Positions 46,578-56,971 of a DNA stretch of 64,000 bases are shown in pieces. The stretch's first letter is position 1. Every line of letters begins with the position of its first letter. Under the pieces are notes generated by a model. It searched no databases. It had not been told where the DNA came from and worked only from the letters and a program-made list of their open reading frames with translations. Origin of the DNA: Methanobacterium alkalithermotolerans (GTDB lineage: Archaea > Methanobacteriota > Methanobacteria > Methanobacteriales > Methanobacteriaceae); assembly GCF_018141185.1 (NCBI RefSeq), contig NZ_CP058560.1, positions 744,001 through 808,000 of the forward strand, given 5' to 3'. Made by a program: the position numbers and the translations under genes.

Positions 46578-47717
46578 ATGGGAAAAGAAGAAATAAGTAC
46601 AACTAAATATCTCATTCACGCTCAAATTAATGCTAATGGAATTGTAGAAAAGCCAGATGTGGTGGGGGCTATATTTGGTCAAACTGAAGGTCTTTTAAGT
46701 AATGATCTGGATCTTCGAGAGCTGCAAAAAACGGGCAGAATAGGTAGAATCAAAGTGAATATAACTTCAAGAGGAGGGCGTTCTAAAGGAGAAATAGTTA
46801 TTCCTTCAAGTCTTGATCGAGTTGAAACAGCCATACTGGCTGCTTCTCTAGAAACAATTAACCGGGTCGGTCCCTGCGAAGCATATATACAGGTTTCAAA
46901 AGTGGAAGATGTCCGGGCGGTCAAACGTAAAAAAGTGGTAGATCGGGCCAAAGAGATATACGCGGGAATGATGGATGAAGTAACTCCAGAAAGTCTAAAA
47001 ATGATTGAAGAAGTTAAAGAAGCCATGCGTATACATGAAATTGCCGAATATGGTGATGAAAAACTTCCAGCAGGTCCTAATGTTCCTACTTCAGATGCCA
47101 TTCTGGTAGTAGAAGGTCGGAGTGATGTTTTAAATTTACTAAAACATGGAATAAAAAACGCCATTGCAGTTGAAGGAGTAAGTGTTCCCCGGACTGTAGC
47201 TGAATTGACCCGTAAAAAGACAGTAACTGCTTTTGTAGATGGTGATCGTGGCGGAGAATTAATTTTAAAAGAATTACTCCAAGTAGGGGAAATAGACTAC
47301 GTAACCCGTGCTCCTAAAGGAAAAGAAGTGGAAGATCTGGGTAAAGACGAGATAATGGTTGCTCTCCGGGATAAAGTACCTATTGAACAGATGTACCATG
47401 ACCTGGGCATTAAAGTAGAACCTAAAACTGAAGACAAGATGGTTTTACTGAAAAATATCCTGAAAGACCTGGAAAGTACAGGAAATGCAGAGATATTAGA
47501 CGATGCTCTTAATATTTTAAAAGAAGTTAAAGTTGAAAATTTATATGAAGAATTGAAAAGAGTGACCAACCACCCCTATGCCGTGGTTTTTGATGGTGTA
47601 ATTAGTCAGCGCCTGATAGATATTGCTATGGATAAAGGAGTGAAGCATATAGTTGCAGTAAGAACTGGTGAAGTGGTTAAAAGGCCAGAAAAAATAAAAA
47701 TTATCACCCACCAGTAG
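46578..47717 (+). CDS. dnaG: DNA primase-like DnaG (archaeal)
   Basis: Archaeal DnaG with a central Toprim domain (ILVVEGRSDVLNLLKHG, FVDGDRGGELILKELL). It can prime in vitro, and in archaea it is also associated with the exosome. The 379-residue protein has the conserved N-terminal KYLIHAQINANGIVEKPDVVG and the Arg/Gly-rich ITSRGGRSKGEIVIPSS segment. ATG after GGGAGGCTTA. A dense oligo-T region follows the stop. Confidence 0.95.
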   Translation: MGKEEISTTKYLIHAQINANGIVEKPDVVGAIFGQTEGLLSNDLDLRELQKTGRIGRIKVNITSRGGRSKGEIVIPSSLDRVETAILAASLETINRVGPCEAYIQVSKVEDVRAVKRKKVVDRAKEIYAGMMDEVTPESLKMIEEVKEAMRIHEIAEYGDEKLPAGPNVPTSDAILVVEGRSDVLNLLKHGIKNAIAVEGVSVPRTVAELTRKKTVTAFVDGDRGGELILKELLQVGEIDYVTRAPKGKEVEDLGKDEIMVALRDKVPIEQMYHDLGIKVEPKTEDKMVLLKNILKDLESTGNAEILDDALNILKEVKVENLYEELKRVTNHPYAVVFDGVISQRLIDIAMDKGVKHIVAVRTGEVVKRPEKIKIITHQ

Positions 47718-47740
47718 AATAATGCTATAAAGCCTGTAAA

Positions 47741-47765
47741 TTTTTTTTATTTTTTTTATTTTTTT
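47741..47765 (+). terminator. Oligo-T terminator after dnaG
   Basis: Three successive T runs of eight, seven and seven bases separated by single A or AT. This is the classical archaeal termination signal, on the strand of dnaG, immediately before the start region of the next gene. Confidence 0.7.
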
Positions 47766-47799
47766 ATCCGTACTAAAAATATGCACTTGAGGCATTAAA

Positions 47800-49311
47800 A
47801 TGTACATTAATCTGAAAAAAAAGTTTTTAGATGAAATAGAAACTACTGCAGAAATAAATATTCCCCCGGATCCTCTGGATAGAGTAATTGGGCACGATGA
47901 TGTTATTTGGCTGGCAAAAGTTGCTGCCAGGCAAAAAAGAAATTTGTTACTGGTTGGTCCTCCGGGAATAGGAAAATCCCTTATTGCTCAATCCCTATCT
48001 TTTCATTTATCTACTCCCAGTGAAGAAATATCCACTGTTCATAACCCTGAAAGGCCAGAAAGACCTTTTATTGAGGTAAAAACGAAAAAAGAGATAGATA
48101 ATGAAATTAAAGATAAAAAAAGAGCTGAAGGAGAATATATAAGTCCAGAAATGGTTCCAGATTTAGTAGCTGAAAGATTAGGATTTAAATGTATTCACTG
48201 TGGAGATTACAATAGTGCTTACCAGAGCATATGCCCCCAATGTGGCGGAGACAAATTTTCACATATCAGTGCCCGGAGGAAACACCTGGGTGACCTATTA
48301 GGAATGTTTGAAATGAACTCCGGTTCGGAAAATATTCCTCAAGAAAGGGTCACCACCACCCGAATAGTTAATAATCGGGAAGAAGTGGTGATATATGAAA
48401 GGGTGAATGGAAAAGAAATAAAGGTAATGGATCAACAATCACTGGAAAAAAGGCGGAAGATAGTGGAAGAAAATCCCCGCCATGTAATAGTTCCCCTTAA
48501 ACGGAAAAATTTTATTCAGGCTACTGGTGCCAGTGAAACCGAGTTATTAGGTGATGTGAGACACGATCCTTATGGTGGACATTGTGAACTGGGTAGTGCC
48601 CCCTATGAAAGAGTAATCCCGGGAGCCATACACGAGGCCCATGAAGGAGTGCTTTTTATCGATGAAATAATTCACATCGCCAGTTTGCAGCGATACATAT
48701 TAAGTGCCATGCAGGAAAAAATATTCCCCATTGTAGGCAGAAATCCTCAGAGCGCAGGTAGTTCAGTTAAGGTGGAAAGTGTTCCTTGCGACTTTATTTT
48801 TGTTGCAGCATGTAATCTAATGGATTTGAAATATATTTTACCTCCCCTCAGATCCCGTATACAGGGAGAAGGATATGAAGTACTTATGAATACCACCATG
48901 AAAGCTAATCCTGAAAATGCTGAAAAAATAGGTCAGTTTATTGCCCAGGAAATCAATATAGATGGTAAGATACCTCACGCAACTAAAGAAGCTGTTCAAA
49001 TATTAATTAAAGAGGCTAAAAAAAGAGCATATTTGATTGATGAAGAGAAAGATGCTTTTACCCTTCGACTTCGAGACCTGGGAGGAGTTATTAGAATGGC
49101 AGGTGATTTGGCTGTGATGGAAGAAAGTAGCGTTATAAGCAAAAAACATATGTCCCTGGCTGTAATTAAATCTCTTTCTATTGAAAATCAAATATTAAAG
49201 CGTTATGAAAGCTATGAAAAAGCTATCCAGCAAGATTTAGCTTCGTCCCATGTTATCCCTGATCATCATGCTCCCTTCAAAAATGAAAATGTGGATCGCA
49301 GCTACCTTTAA
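47800..49311 (+). CDS. Lon-like AAA+ ATPase with zinc ribbon and no protease domain
   Basis: A 503-residue AAA+ protein resembling archaeal LonB. Walker A is LLVGPPGIGKS (51-60) and Walker B LFIDEI (285-290), with the sensor region PLRSRIQGEGYEVLM. Between them is a 220-residue insertion containing a four-Cys zinc ribbon, CIHC (131, 134) and CPQC (145, 148), in the place where archaeal LonB carries its membrane segments. The protein ends after the helical lid (about 500), with no Ser-Lys Lon protease domain. It may be a remodelling ATPase rather than a protease. ATG behind GAGGCATT. No partner gene is evident. Confidence 0.85.
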   Translation: MYINLKKKFLDEIETTAEINIPPDPLDRVIGHDDVIWLAKVAARQKRNLLLVGPPGIGKSLIAQSLSFHLSTPSEEISTVHNPERPERPFIEVKTKKEIDNEIKDKKRAEGEYISPEMVPDLVAERLGFKCIHCGDYNSAYQSICPQCGGDKFSHISARRKHLGDLLGMFEMNSGSENIPQERVTTTRIVNNREEVVIYERVNGKEIKVMDQQSLEKRRKIVEENPRHVIVPLKRKNFIQATGASETELLGDVRHDPYGGHCELGSAPYERVIPGAIHEAHEGVLFIDEIIHIASLQRYILSAMQEKIFPIVGRNPQSAGSSVKVESVPCDFIFVAACNLMDLKYILPPLRSRIQGEGYEVLMNTTMKANPENAEKIGQFIAQEINIDGKIPHATKEAVQILIKEAKKRAYLIDEEKDAFTLRLRDLGGVIRMAGDLAVMEESSVISKKHMSLAVIKSLSIENQILKRYESYEKAIQQDLASSHVIPDHHAPFKNENVDRSYL

Positions 49312-49383
49312 AAAATATTATTCCAAATATACCGTCTATTTAATCCAGAGACAACAAACACTATAATATAAATAATAATAGAT

Positions 49384-50415
49384 TTGAGTTATATAAAATC
49401 ATTAAAACTTGATATCATGAATCCTTATCCTCAAAAAAATGGAAAAACTCAGATTAATCCTTCAGGAGATTTTAATTCATCACCATCTACCTGGTCCCAG
49501 GAAGGTGGAAGAAAAACTATTTTAGAAGTACTGGATTTTCCAGATATGATTGAAGAATATTTAATAGAACTGGAAATTCGAAATTATTCTATTAACACCA
49601 TAAAAACATATAAATCAATTGTTAATAATTTTTATAAATTTTTAATGGGTGAAAAAGACCTTTATGACGATCGTAGAGTTTTAAGATCCTTCAAAAGATA
49701 TATTCAATTCCTCAAAAGGGATAAGCAGGTTTCACAAAATTATATTTATCTGGTGACCGTGGTGGTGAAAAAATTTTTGGAGTACCACAATATTTACATT
49801 TTGAATGAAGTTAAAACTCCAAAAAGAACCAAATCTCTGCCTAAATCTTTGAATGAAACTGAAGTAAAGAATTTAATTAATGCAGTTGAATGTAATCTCC
49901 ATAGTCAGGAAGAGTCACATGGACAAAAATGTATCAAGTTGCGTAATAAAGTTATACTTGCTCTATTATACTCGTCTGGACTTCGAATATCTGAACTGGT
50001 ATCTTTAAAGTCGGATGATGTGGATCCTGATGATAGAACTATTCGAATAAGAGGTAAGGGTGAAAAAGATCGTATTGTGCTGTTTGATGAAGAAACAAAG
50101 AATTTAATTAAAAAGTATATTACATTTATAGGCCATGAAGATGATTATCTATTTTTGAACCGTTTTGGAAACCCTATAACTCCCCGGTATGTGCAGATGA
50201 TGATAAAAAATTATGCCCGGCAGGCCGGTATCAAAAAAAAAGTAACCCCTCATATTTTAAGGCACTCTTTTGCCACCCATCTTCTAAAAAATGGTGTGGA
50301 TATAAGGGCCATACAGCAGCTTTTAGGACATTCAAACCTTTCTACTACTCAAATTTACACCAGTGTAGATATGCAAACCCTGAGAAATGTTTATGACCGT
50401 GCAAGATTAAAGTAG
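49384..50415 (+). CDS. xerA: Tyrosine recombinase, XerA-like
   Basis: Site-specific recombinase that probably resolves chromosome dimers. The 343-residue protein has a SAM-like N-terminal domain (IEEYLIELEIRNYSINTIKTY) and the catalytic domain with Arg in SGLRISEL, His-x-x-Arg in HILRHSFATHL, His in LGHSNLS and the nucleophile Tyr in TQIYTSVD. A TTG at 49384 is taken as the start, but the first 50 residues are not part of the fold and an internal ATG (Met12) is possible. I see no tRNA or repeat at either side, so it looks chromosomal rather than part of an element. Confidence 0.88.
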   Translation: MSYIKSLKLDIMNPYPQKNGKTQINPSGDFNSSPSTWSQEGGRKTILEVLDFPDMIEEYLIELEIRNYSINTIKTYKSIVNNFYKFLMGEKDLYDDRRVLRSFKRYIQFLKRDKQVSQNYIYLVTVVVKKFLEYHNIYILNEVKTPKRTKSLPKSLNETEVKNLINAVECNLHSQEESHGQKCIKLRNKVILALLYSSGLRISELVSLKSDDVDPDDRTIRIRGKGEKDRIVLFDEETKNLIKKYITFIGHEDDYLFLNRFGNPITPRYVQMMIKNYARQAGIKKKVTPHILRHSFATHLLKNGVDIRAIQQLLGHSNLSTTQIYTSVDMQTLRNVYDRARLK

Positions 50416-50457
50416 TTTAAAAAAAATGAAGTGTAATTCATTAAAATTAAAAAATAA

Positions 50458-51529
50458 TTAATTAACTCCCTCTCTTTTTATTATTCTTTGATTGTATTTC
50501 AACTCCTCAAATATAATCATAAAATGAGTTCCCCTGTTTTTATCAAGTTTAATGGTTCCTCCCAATTGATTAACTAAAGTATAAACCATGCGAAATCCAA
50601 ATGACCCCTTCTGGGGAAATTCAATTTCTGGAGGAATTCCCTTACCATTATCATATATATTAAGACAAATCTTTCCATCATCTAATCTAAATAGTTCTAT
50701 TTTTATTTTCCCCGGCCTTTGAAAGGGAAAGGCATGTTTCAAGGAATTGGTCACCAGTTCATTTATTATTAAACCACAGGGGATAGCACTTTCCAAATTA
50801 AGCAATATTTCATCAGCTTGGAATAATATATTAACTTTTGAATGCTTATTATAAGAACTAGAAAGTTGTGAAAATAGTCCGGGCAAATATTCGGTGAAAT
50901 TAATACGATTCAAGTCATTTGATTGATACATTTTCTCATGAATCATAGCCATTGATTTAATCTGGTTTACATAATCCCTGAAGAAATTATTTATGCCTGG
51001 ATCATTAAAGTATTTGGCTTGAAGAGAAAGCAGACTGACTATTATCTGTAAATTGTTTTTAACCCGGTGGTGAATCTCTCTTAAAAGAGTATCTTTTTCT
51101 TTTAGTGAGTTTTCAAGTTTTCTATTGAGTGCTTTTTGTTTTAAAAAGTACATTTTATTTTTCTTTGCTTCATGTTTATACAGGGCCAGTTCAATATTTA
51201 CTTTTAAATCCTGCTCCTGAAAGGGTTTTAAAATATAAGCATATGGTTCTGTTTTTTTTGCACGTTTAAGAATATCTCCATTAGAATAAGCTGTTAAATA
51301 GACCACAGGGATATCAAACCTATCCCCAATAATCTGGGCTGCTTCAATACCATCCATTTCGCCTTCCAGCATTATGTCCATTAGTACTGAATCCGGACAA
51401 TTTTGTTCAATTTTTTCCAGGGCTTCTTCAGCAGAAGAACTTATGGCCGGTACTACATAGCCCAGATCTTCTAAAATGGATTTAATATCCTGAGCCACTA
51501 ATTCTTCGTCTTCAACAATGAGAATTTTT

Positions 51530-51540
<11 letters not shown>
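50458..51540 (-). CDS. Receiver-HisKA_2 hybrid histidine kinase
   Basis: A 360-residue soluble protein: an N-terminal receiver domain (1-120, ILIVEDEELVAQDIKSIL, phosphoacceptor Asp in VLMDIMLEGEMDG, conserved Lys in AYILKPFQEQ), then a HisKA_2 dimerisation domain with the phosphorylated His in REIHHRVKNNLQIIVSL, and an HATPase_c domain with the N box LIINELVTNSLKHAF and the G box DNGKGIPP. It has no sensor or membrane segment, so the signal comes through the receiver. It overlaps the upstream kinase gene by 11 bases. Confidence 0.92.
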
Positions 51541-52966
<1,426 letters not shown>

Positions 52967-53136
52967 GATTATCTAAAAGGGAGTATATGATTTATTATTA
53001 ATATTTTTATCTGATTTTGCCAAATAAAGAGAATGCGCAAATCTACAAAAAAACTATATGTTCTAAAATTAAAGTAATCTGTAATCATAATTATTTGAAT
53101 TTTTATTAATTATATCGAAAGCTCTGGAGAGATAGT

Positions 53137-54090
53137 ATGGAAAAATTTCCCACCCCTAAACTTATTTTAAGTCGATGTATTGAACATGATAACTGTAGAT
53201 ACGATGGTTCAGTTATTGGTAGTCCTTTTGTTAAGCAGCTGGAAGATTATGTCGAATTTGAAACTGTTTGTCCAGAAATGGAAATCGGATTGGGAGTCCC
53301 CCGAAAGCCTATTCGTATCATAGAAAAGAATAAAAAATTGCATTTAATCCAGCCAGCTAGTGGAAAGGACGTTACCGAGGATATGAAAGAATTTGCTGAA
53401 AATTTTTTAACGCCATTAGCTGATTTTGATGGTTTTATTCTTAAAAATCGCTCTCCATCTTGTGGAATGAATAATATTAAAATATATCCTGAGGTAGAAG
53501 GCCGTCCCCGTACAGATGGACAGGGATTTTTTGGAGGAGCTGTGTTGAATAAATTTCCTGAACTGGCCATAGAAGATGAAGGTAGGCTTAGAAATCTTAA
53601 ATTAAGGGAAGATTTTCTTATTAAACTTTATACTCTCTCCCGATTTAGACAAATCAAAAAAAATAGGATATTTTCTGATTTAATTGATTTCCAAAGTCAA
53701 AATAAATTTCTCTTAATGGCCTACAACCAGGAGTTGGTTCGAAAAATGGGAAGAATGATTGGAGAAAAAAATGATAAAGGATCTGAAGATTTATATCTTG
53801 AATATGAAAAAATGCTTTATCACGCATTAAATAATCCTATTGAAGCCCCTTCCAATATTAATGTTCTCCTGCATGCTTTTGGTCACTTTTCCAAGCAATT
53901 AAATACCGAAGAAAAAGCTTTCTTTTTAGATGCCCTTGAAAAATATCGCCAGGGCGTTATGCCCCTATTAGTGTGTCTTAACCTGCTAAAATCATGGATT
54001 ATACGCTTTGAAGATGATTATCTAAGACATCAAACCTTTTTTGAGCCATATCCCGTAGAATTAATACCAGTTACTACCGTTTATCGCTAA
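53137..54090 (+). CDS. TudS-like (DUF523) plus DUF1722 protein
   Basis: A 317-residue protein with an N-terminal DUF523 domain (1-155) and a C-terminal DUF1722 domain (about 180-300, containing YNQELVRKMGRMIGEK and LHAFGHFSKQL). DUF523 proteins include TudS, a 4Fe-4S desulfidase that removes sulfur from thiouracil. Candidate ligand cysteines are Cys14, Cys20, Cys45 (TVCPEMEIGLGVPR) and Cys109 (NRSPSCG). ATG after GGAG. It is nine bases upstream of the photolyase gene, repeating the association of ybgA and phr in Escherichia coli. Function of DUF1722 is unknown. Confidence 0.9.
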   Translation: MEKFPTPKLILSRCIEHDNCRYDGSVIGSPFVKQLEDYVEFETVCPEMEIGLGVPRKPIRIIEKNKKLHLIQPASGKDVTEDMKEFAENFLTPLADFDGFILKNRSPSCGMNNIKIYPEVEGRPRTDGQGFFGGAVLNKFPELAIEDEGRLRNLKLREDFLIKLYTLSRFRQIKKNRIFSDLIDFQSQNKFLLMAYNQELVRKMGRMIGEKNDKGSEDLYLEYEKMLYHALNNPIEAPSNINVLLHAFGHFSKQLNTEEKAFFLDALEKYRQGVMPLLVCLNLLKSWIIRFEDDYLRHQTFFEPYPVELIPVTTVYR

Positions 54091-54099
54091 GATAGGAAT

Positions 54100-55461
54100 T
54101 TGGGACTGTTTAAAGTGATCCAAGAGGATAGAATTAAATATTTAAATGATGAATCTGCAGTTAAAGGAGATTATATACTTTACTGGATGCAGTCTTCTCC
54201 TAGAAGCCATTATAATCATGCTCTGGAATTTGCTCTGGAAAAATCCCGTGAAATGGATTTACCCCTTTTATGTTTTTTTGGATTAACCCCTGATTTTCCT
54301 GAAGCCAACCACCGCCATTATCAATTCTTAGTGGAAGGATTAAAAGACACCCAAAAATCATTGCAGGAGAAAAATATCCAGATGGTGGTGCAGAATATAT
54401 CCCCTGAAAAGGGAGCACTGGAAATATCTAAAGAAGCCGCATTAACCATTACCGATCAGGGTTATTTAAGTATACAGCGCCAGTGGCACCAGGAGTTGGC
54501 CAATAATATTGAAGTTCCCTTAATTCAAATAGAGAGTAATGTGGTGGTGCCTCTAGAAACTGCATCCCCTAAAGAGGAATATTCTGCAGGTACCCTGCGC
54601 CGTAAAATCCATAAGGTGCTGGAATTTTTTATGGTGCCCTTAAAAGAAAGGAAGGTTTATAAAAGCTCCATGGACTTTGATTTTGATTCAATGGATATAA
54701 GTAATCCAGGAGTTACGCTCCAAAAGCTTAAGGTGGATAAATCAGTTCCGGCCTCTATTTTTACTGGTGGAACCTCTACCGGTATTAAAATTTTTGAATC
54801 ATTTTTAAAAAATAAATTGAATCATTTTGCTGATTTGAGAAATAATCCTACTGAAAATTTTTTATCTAATATGAGCCCTTATCTTCATTTTGGGCATATC
54901 TCACCACTTTATCTAGCATTAGAAGTTTCTAAAAGATCTGGTGTTGGAAGCGATGCCTATCTGGAAGAATTAATCATTAGAAGGGAGCTAAGCATGAATA
55001 TGGTTTACTATAATCCCCATTATGATAAATTTGATTGTTTACCTGACTGGGCTAAAAAAACCCTCCTGGAACATCGTAATGATCCCCGTGAATATGAATA
55101 TTCCTTGGAGGAGCTGGAGAATGCCCTTACCCATGATCCGTACTGGAATGCCGCCCAAAAGGAAATGGTTATCACCGGTAAGATGCATGGTTACATGAGG
55201 ATGTACTGGGGTAAAAAGATTTTGGAGTGGGTTGATGATCCACGTAAAGCATATGATATGGCTTTGTATCTCAATGACAAATATGAGATAGATGGTAGGG
55301 ATCCCAATGGGTTTACCGGCGTAGCCTGGTGTTTTGGTAAACATGACCGGGCCTGGAAGGAAAGGGAAATTTTTGGAAAAGTTAGATATATGAATGATAA
55401 TGGATTGAGACGAAAATTCAAAATCGATCTTTATGTGGATAAAGTTAAGAATATGGGTTAA
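54100..55461 (+). CDS. phr: Class II CPD photolyase
   Basis: Light-driven repair of cyclobutane pyrimidine dimers using FADH-. The 453-residue protein has the N-terminal antenna-binding domain (GDYILYWMQSSPRSHYNHALEFA) and a C-terminal FAD domain with the class II landmarks LIIRRELSMNMVYYNP, KMHGYMRMYWGKKILEW and GFTGVAWCFGKHDRAWKEREIFGKVR. A TTG at 54100 is the likely start, behind the weak site ATAGGAA. The preceding DUF523 gene is nine bases away, so the two are probably one operon. Confidence 0.95.
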   Translation: MGLFKVIQEDRIKYLNDESAVKGDYILYWMQSSPRSHYNHALEFALEKSREMDLPLLCFFGLTPDFPEANHRHYQFLVEGLKDTQKSLQEKNIQMVVQNISPEKGALEISKEAALTITDQGYLSIQRQWHQELANNIEVPLIQIESNVVVPLETASPKEEYSAGTLRRKIHKVLEFFMVPLKERKVYKSSMDFDFDSMDISNPGVTLQKLKVDKSVPASIFTGGTSTGIKIFESFLKNKLNHFADLRNNPTENFLSNMSPYLHFGHISPLYLALEVSKRSGVGSDAYLEELIIRRELSMNMVYYNPHYDKFDCLPDWAKKTLLEHRNDPREYEYSLEELENALTHDPYWNAAQKEMVITGKMHGYMRMYWGKKILEWVDDPRKAYDMALYLNDKYEIDGRDPNGFTGVAWCFGKHDRAWKEREIFGKVRYMNDNGLRRKFKIDLYVDKVKNMG

Positions 55462-55773
55462 TTTTAAAATAAGGATTTTAATTAATATATCGCCTGTGTT
55501 GTGAACTTACAATGATTTGATCATCATGGAGATAGTTCTTTTAAATTAGTTATTTTTAATTCTAGTCTTTTAATAAAAAAAATTTTTATACATAATACTA
55601 TTAGTATTAAGATTCGTACTTGAAGCGATTTATAACTAAACTCTTTTATATCAATTTAACCTATTTAATTAAGGAAGTTAAATATTTCTTCAAATTTTCA
55701 AGATTTCAATAAGTATGTAGAATTATGATAGGTTTCTGTTTGAGTACCATTTGATAAATAGGGAGGAGTTTCT
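55462..55773. other. Intergenic region upstream of bioY
   Basis: About 310 bases. It contains oligo-A and oligo-T runs at 55575-55589 and the palindrome described separately. The distance from the TATA-like element to the bioY ATG is about 180 bases, so the message may have a long leader. I see no convincing riboswitch fold. Confidence 0.35.
55585..55609 (+). promoter_or_regulatory. TATA box with adjacent palindromic candidate operator
   Basis: TTTTTATA (55585-55592) is directly followed by TAATACTA-T-TAGTATTA (55593-55609), a perfect 17-base palindrome with a single central T. A repressor bound here would block TBP/TFB or polymerase. The first gene downstream is bioY, so regulation by biotin supply is a natural guess, but the leader is long and the link is not proven. 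Confidence 0.45.
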
Positions 55774-56391
55774 ATGAATATAACTCTAAATGATTATTAT
55801 AAAAAGCGTTATGATCTTTTTAAATGGAGAGCAAACCAAACTATGGCCAATAAAACAGTTATGGCATTTTTCATGGCCTGTATAACTGGAGTTATGGCCC
55901 AACTGGTAATTCCATTGCCCTGGACACCAGTACCTATTACTGCTCAGACCTTCGCAGTTTTGATTTCAGGCATCATGCTGGGCAAATACTGGGGAGGGTT
56001 AAGCCAGCTTTTTTACGTTGCGCTGGGAGTTATAGGAGTACCTTGGTTTGCGGGAATGACTGGAGGATATGAAACAATTCTGGGAGCCACCGGAGGATAT
56101 CTGATTGGATTTATACTGGCCGCTTTATTTTTAGGGCATTTTGCAGATAAATATATTAAATCCCGAAACTTTGTACCTATGCTGGGATTAATGACATTTG
56201 CCAGCTTCATCCTGATTTATGTCCCCGGGTTATTGGTACTGGCTACCTGGATGTATACCAGCACCGGGACCACTCCGGAAATATGGAATTTAATGGCTAT
56301 GGGATTGTTACCTTTTGTTGTAGGCGATATAATAAAAATTATTGGAGCATCTGCTTTTACAAAAGTAATTGTTCCCAAAGAAGAATTTTAA
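55774..56391 (+). CDS. bioY: Biotin transporter BioY
   Basis: Substrate-binding membrane component of an ECF-type biotin uptake system. The 205-residue protein has six membrane helices with the BioY landmarks MAQLVIPLPWTPVPITAQTF, YWGGLSQLFYVALGVIGVPWFAG and GATGGYLIGFILAA. ATG after AGGGAGGAG. The EcfA and EcfT energising genes are not adjacent; solitary BioY is known and may work with a shared module elsewhere. The DUF1284 gene follows after four bases. Confidence 0.95.
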   Translation: MNITLNDYYKKRYDLFKWRANQTMANKTVMAFFMACITGVMAQLVIPLPWTPVPITAQTFAVLISGIMLGKYWGGLSQLFYVALGVIGVPWFAGMTGGYETILGATGGYLIGFILAALFLGHFADKYIKSRNFVPMLGLMTFASFILIYVPGLLVLATWMYTSTGTTPEIWNLMAMGLLPFVVGDIIKIIGASAFTKVIVPKEEF

Positions 56392-56395
56392 TCCA

Positions 56396-56812
56396 ATGAA
56401 GAAAGATTTGGAAGAGTTTTCTGATATATTAAATATCAGAGCTCACCATTTGCTTTGCATCCAGGGCTTCCAGGGACGAGGTTATAGTCAGGGATTTGTT
56501 AAAAATATGGATAAAATAGTTAATTTTCTAAAAAATAATCCCCAAACCCTGTTAAAAGTGATTAGCAGTACTGATGATATTTGTTATTGCTGCCCCCACA
56601 ATATTGAAAACACCTGTAAACAGTCCCCCTCGGCTGAAGATAATGTTAAAAAAATGGATCTTAAAACTCTTAACTGTCTGGGCCTTGAAAAACATGATAT
56701 TACTACTTATGAGCATATCATAGAATTACTATCAAATAGGCTAGATTCAAGTGATCTGAAGGAAATATGTGGTTTTTGTTTGTGGATTGAGTGTTGTAAT
56801 CTACATAAATAG
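56396..56812 (+). CDS. DUF1284 cysteine-rich protein
   Basis: A 138-residue soluble protein with about ten cysteines, including the cluster DICYCCPHNIENTC and the C-terminal CGFCLWIECC, plus the conserved RAHHLLCIQGFQGRGYS that defines DUF1284. The His/Cys content suggests an Fe-S or zinc site. The ATG at 56396 is preferred; a TTG at 56369 would lie inside bioY. It is four bases after the bioY stop and so probably co-transcribed. Function unknown. Confidence 0.85.
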   Translation: MKKDLEEFSDILNIRAHHLLCIQGFQGRGYSQGFVKNMDKIVNFLKNNPQTLLKVISSTDDICYCCPHNIENTCKQSPSAEDNVKKMDLKTLNCLGLEKHDITTYEHIIELLSNRLDSSDLKEICGFCLWIECCNLHK

Positions 56813-56971
56813 TTTTAATCTGATATTTGAAGAATAATAAAAGTTATGAATAGGGATTTAAAATAAGGGTATTCTAAATAAAAAAGATGCTGATTTTCAT
56901 GATTTTATATGAACTAAAATCCTCGCTTTATCTTAAAACAATTGGCCCTATCAAAAATAACGGGTGAATAA

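Noticed and set aside
46679..47164. Long open frame antisense to dnaG (161 codons)
   Set aside because: It lies wholly opposite the well-supported dnaG, has a Ser/Arg-rich composition typical of shadow frames, and lacks a ribosome site or recognisable domain.
49384..50415. XerA-like recombinase as integrase of a mobile element
   Set aside because: No flanking tRNA, direct repeat, phage or plasmid genes; the neighbours are core chromosomal genes and the protein looks like a chromosomal Xer.
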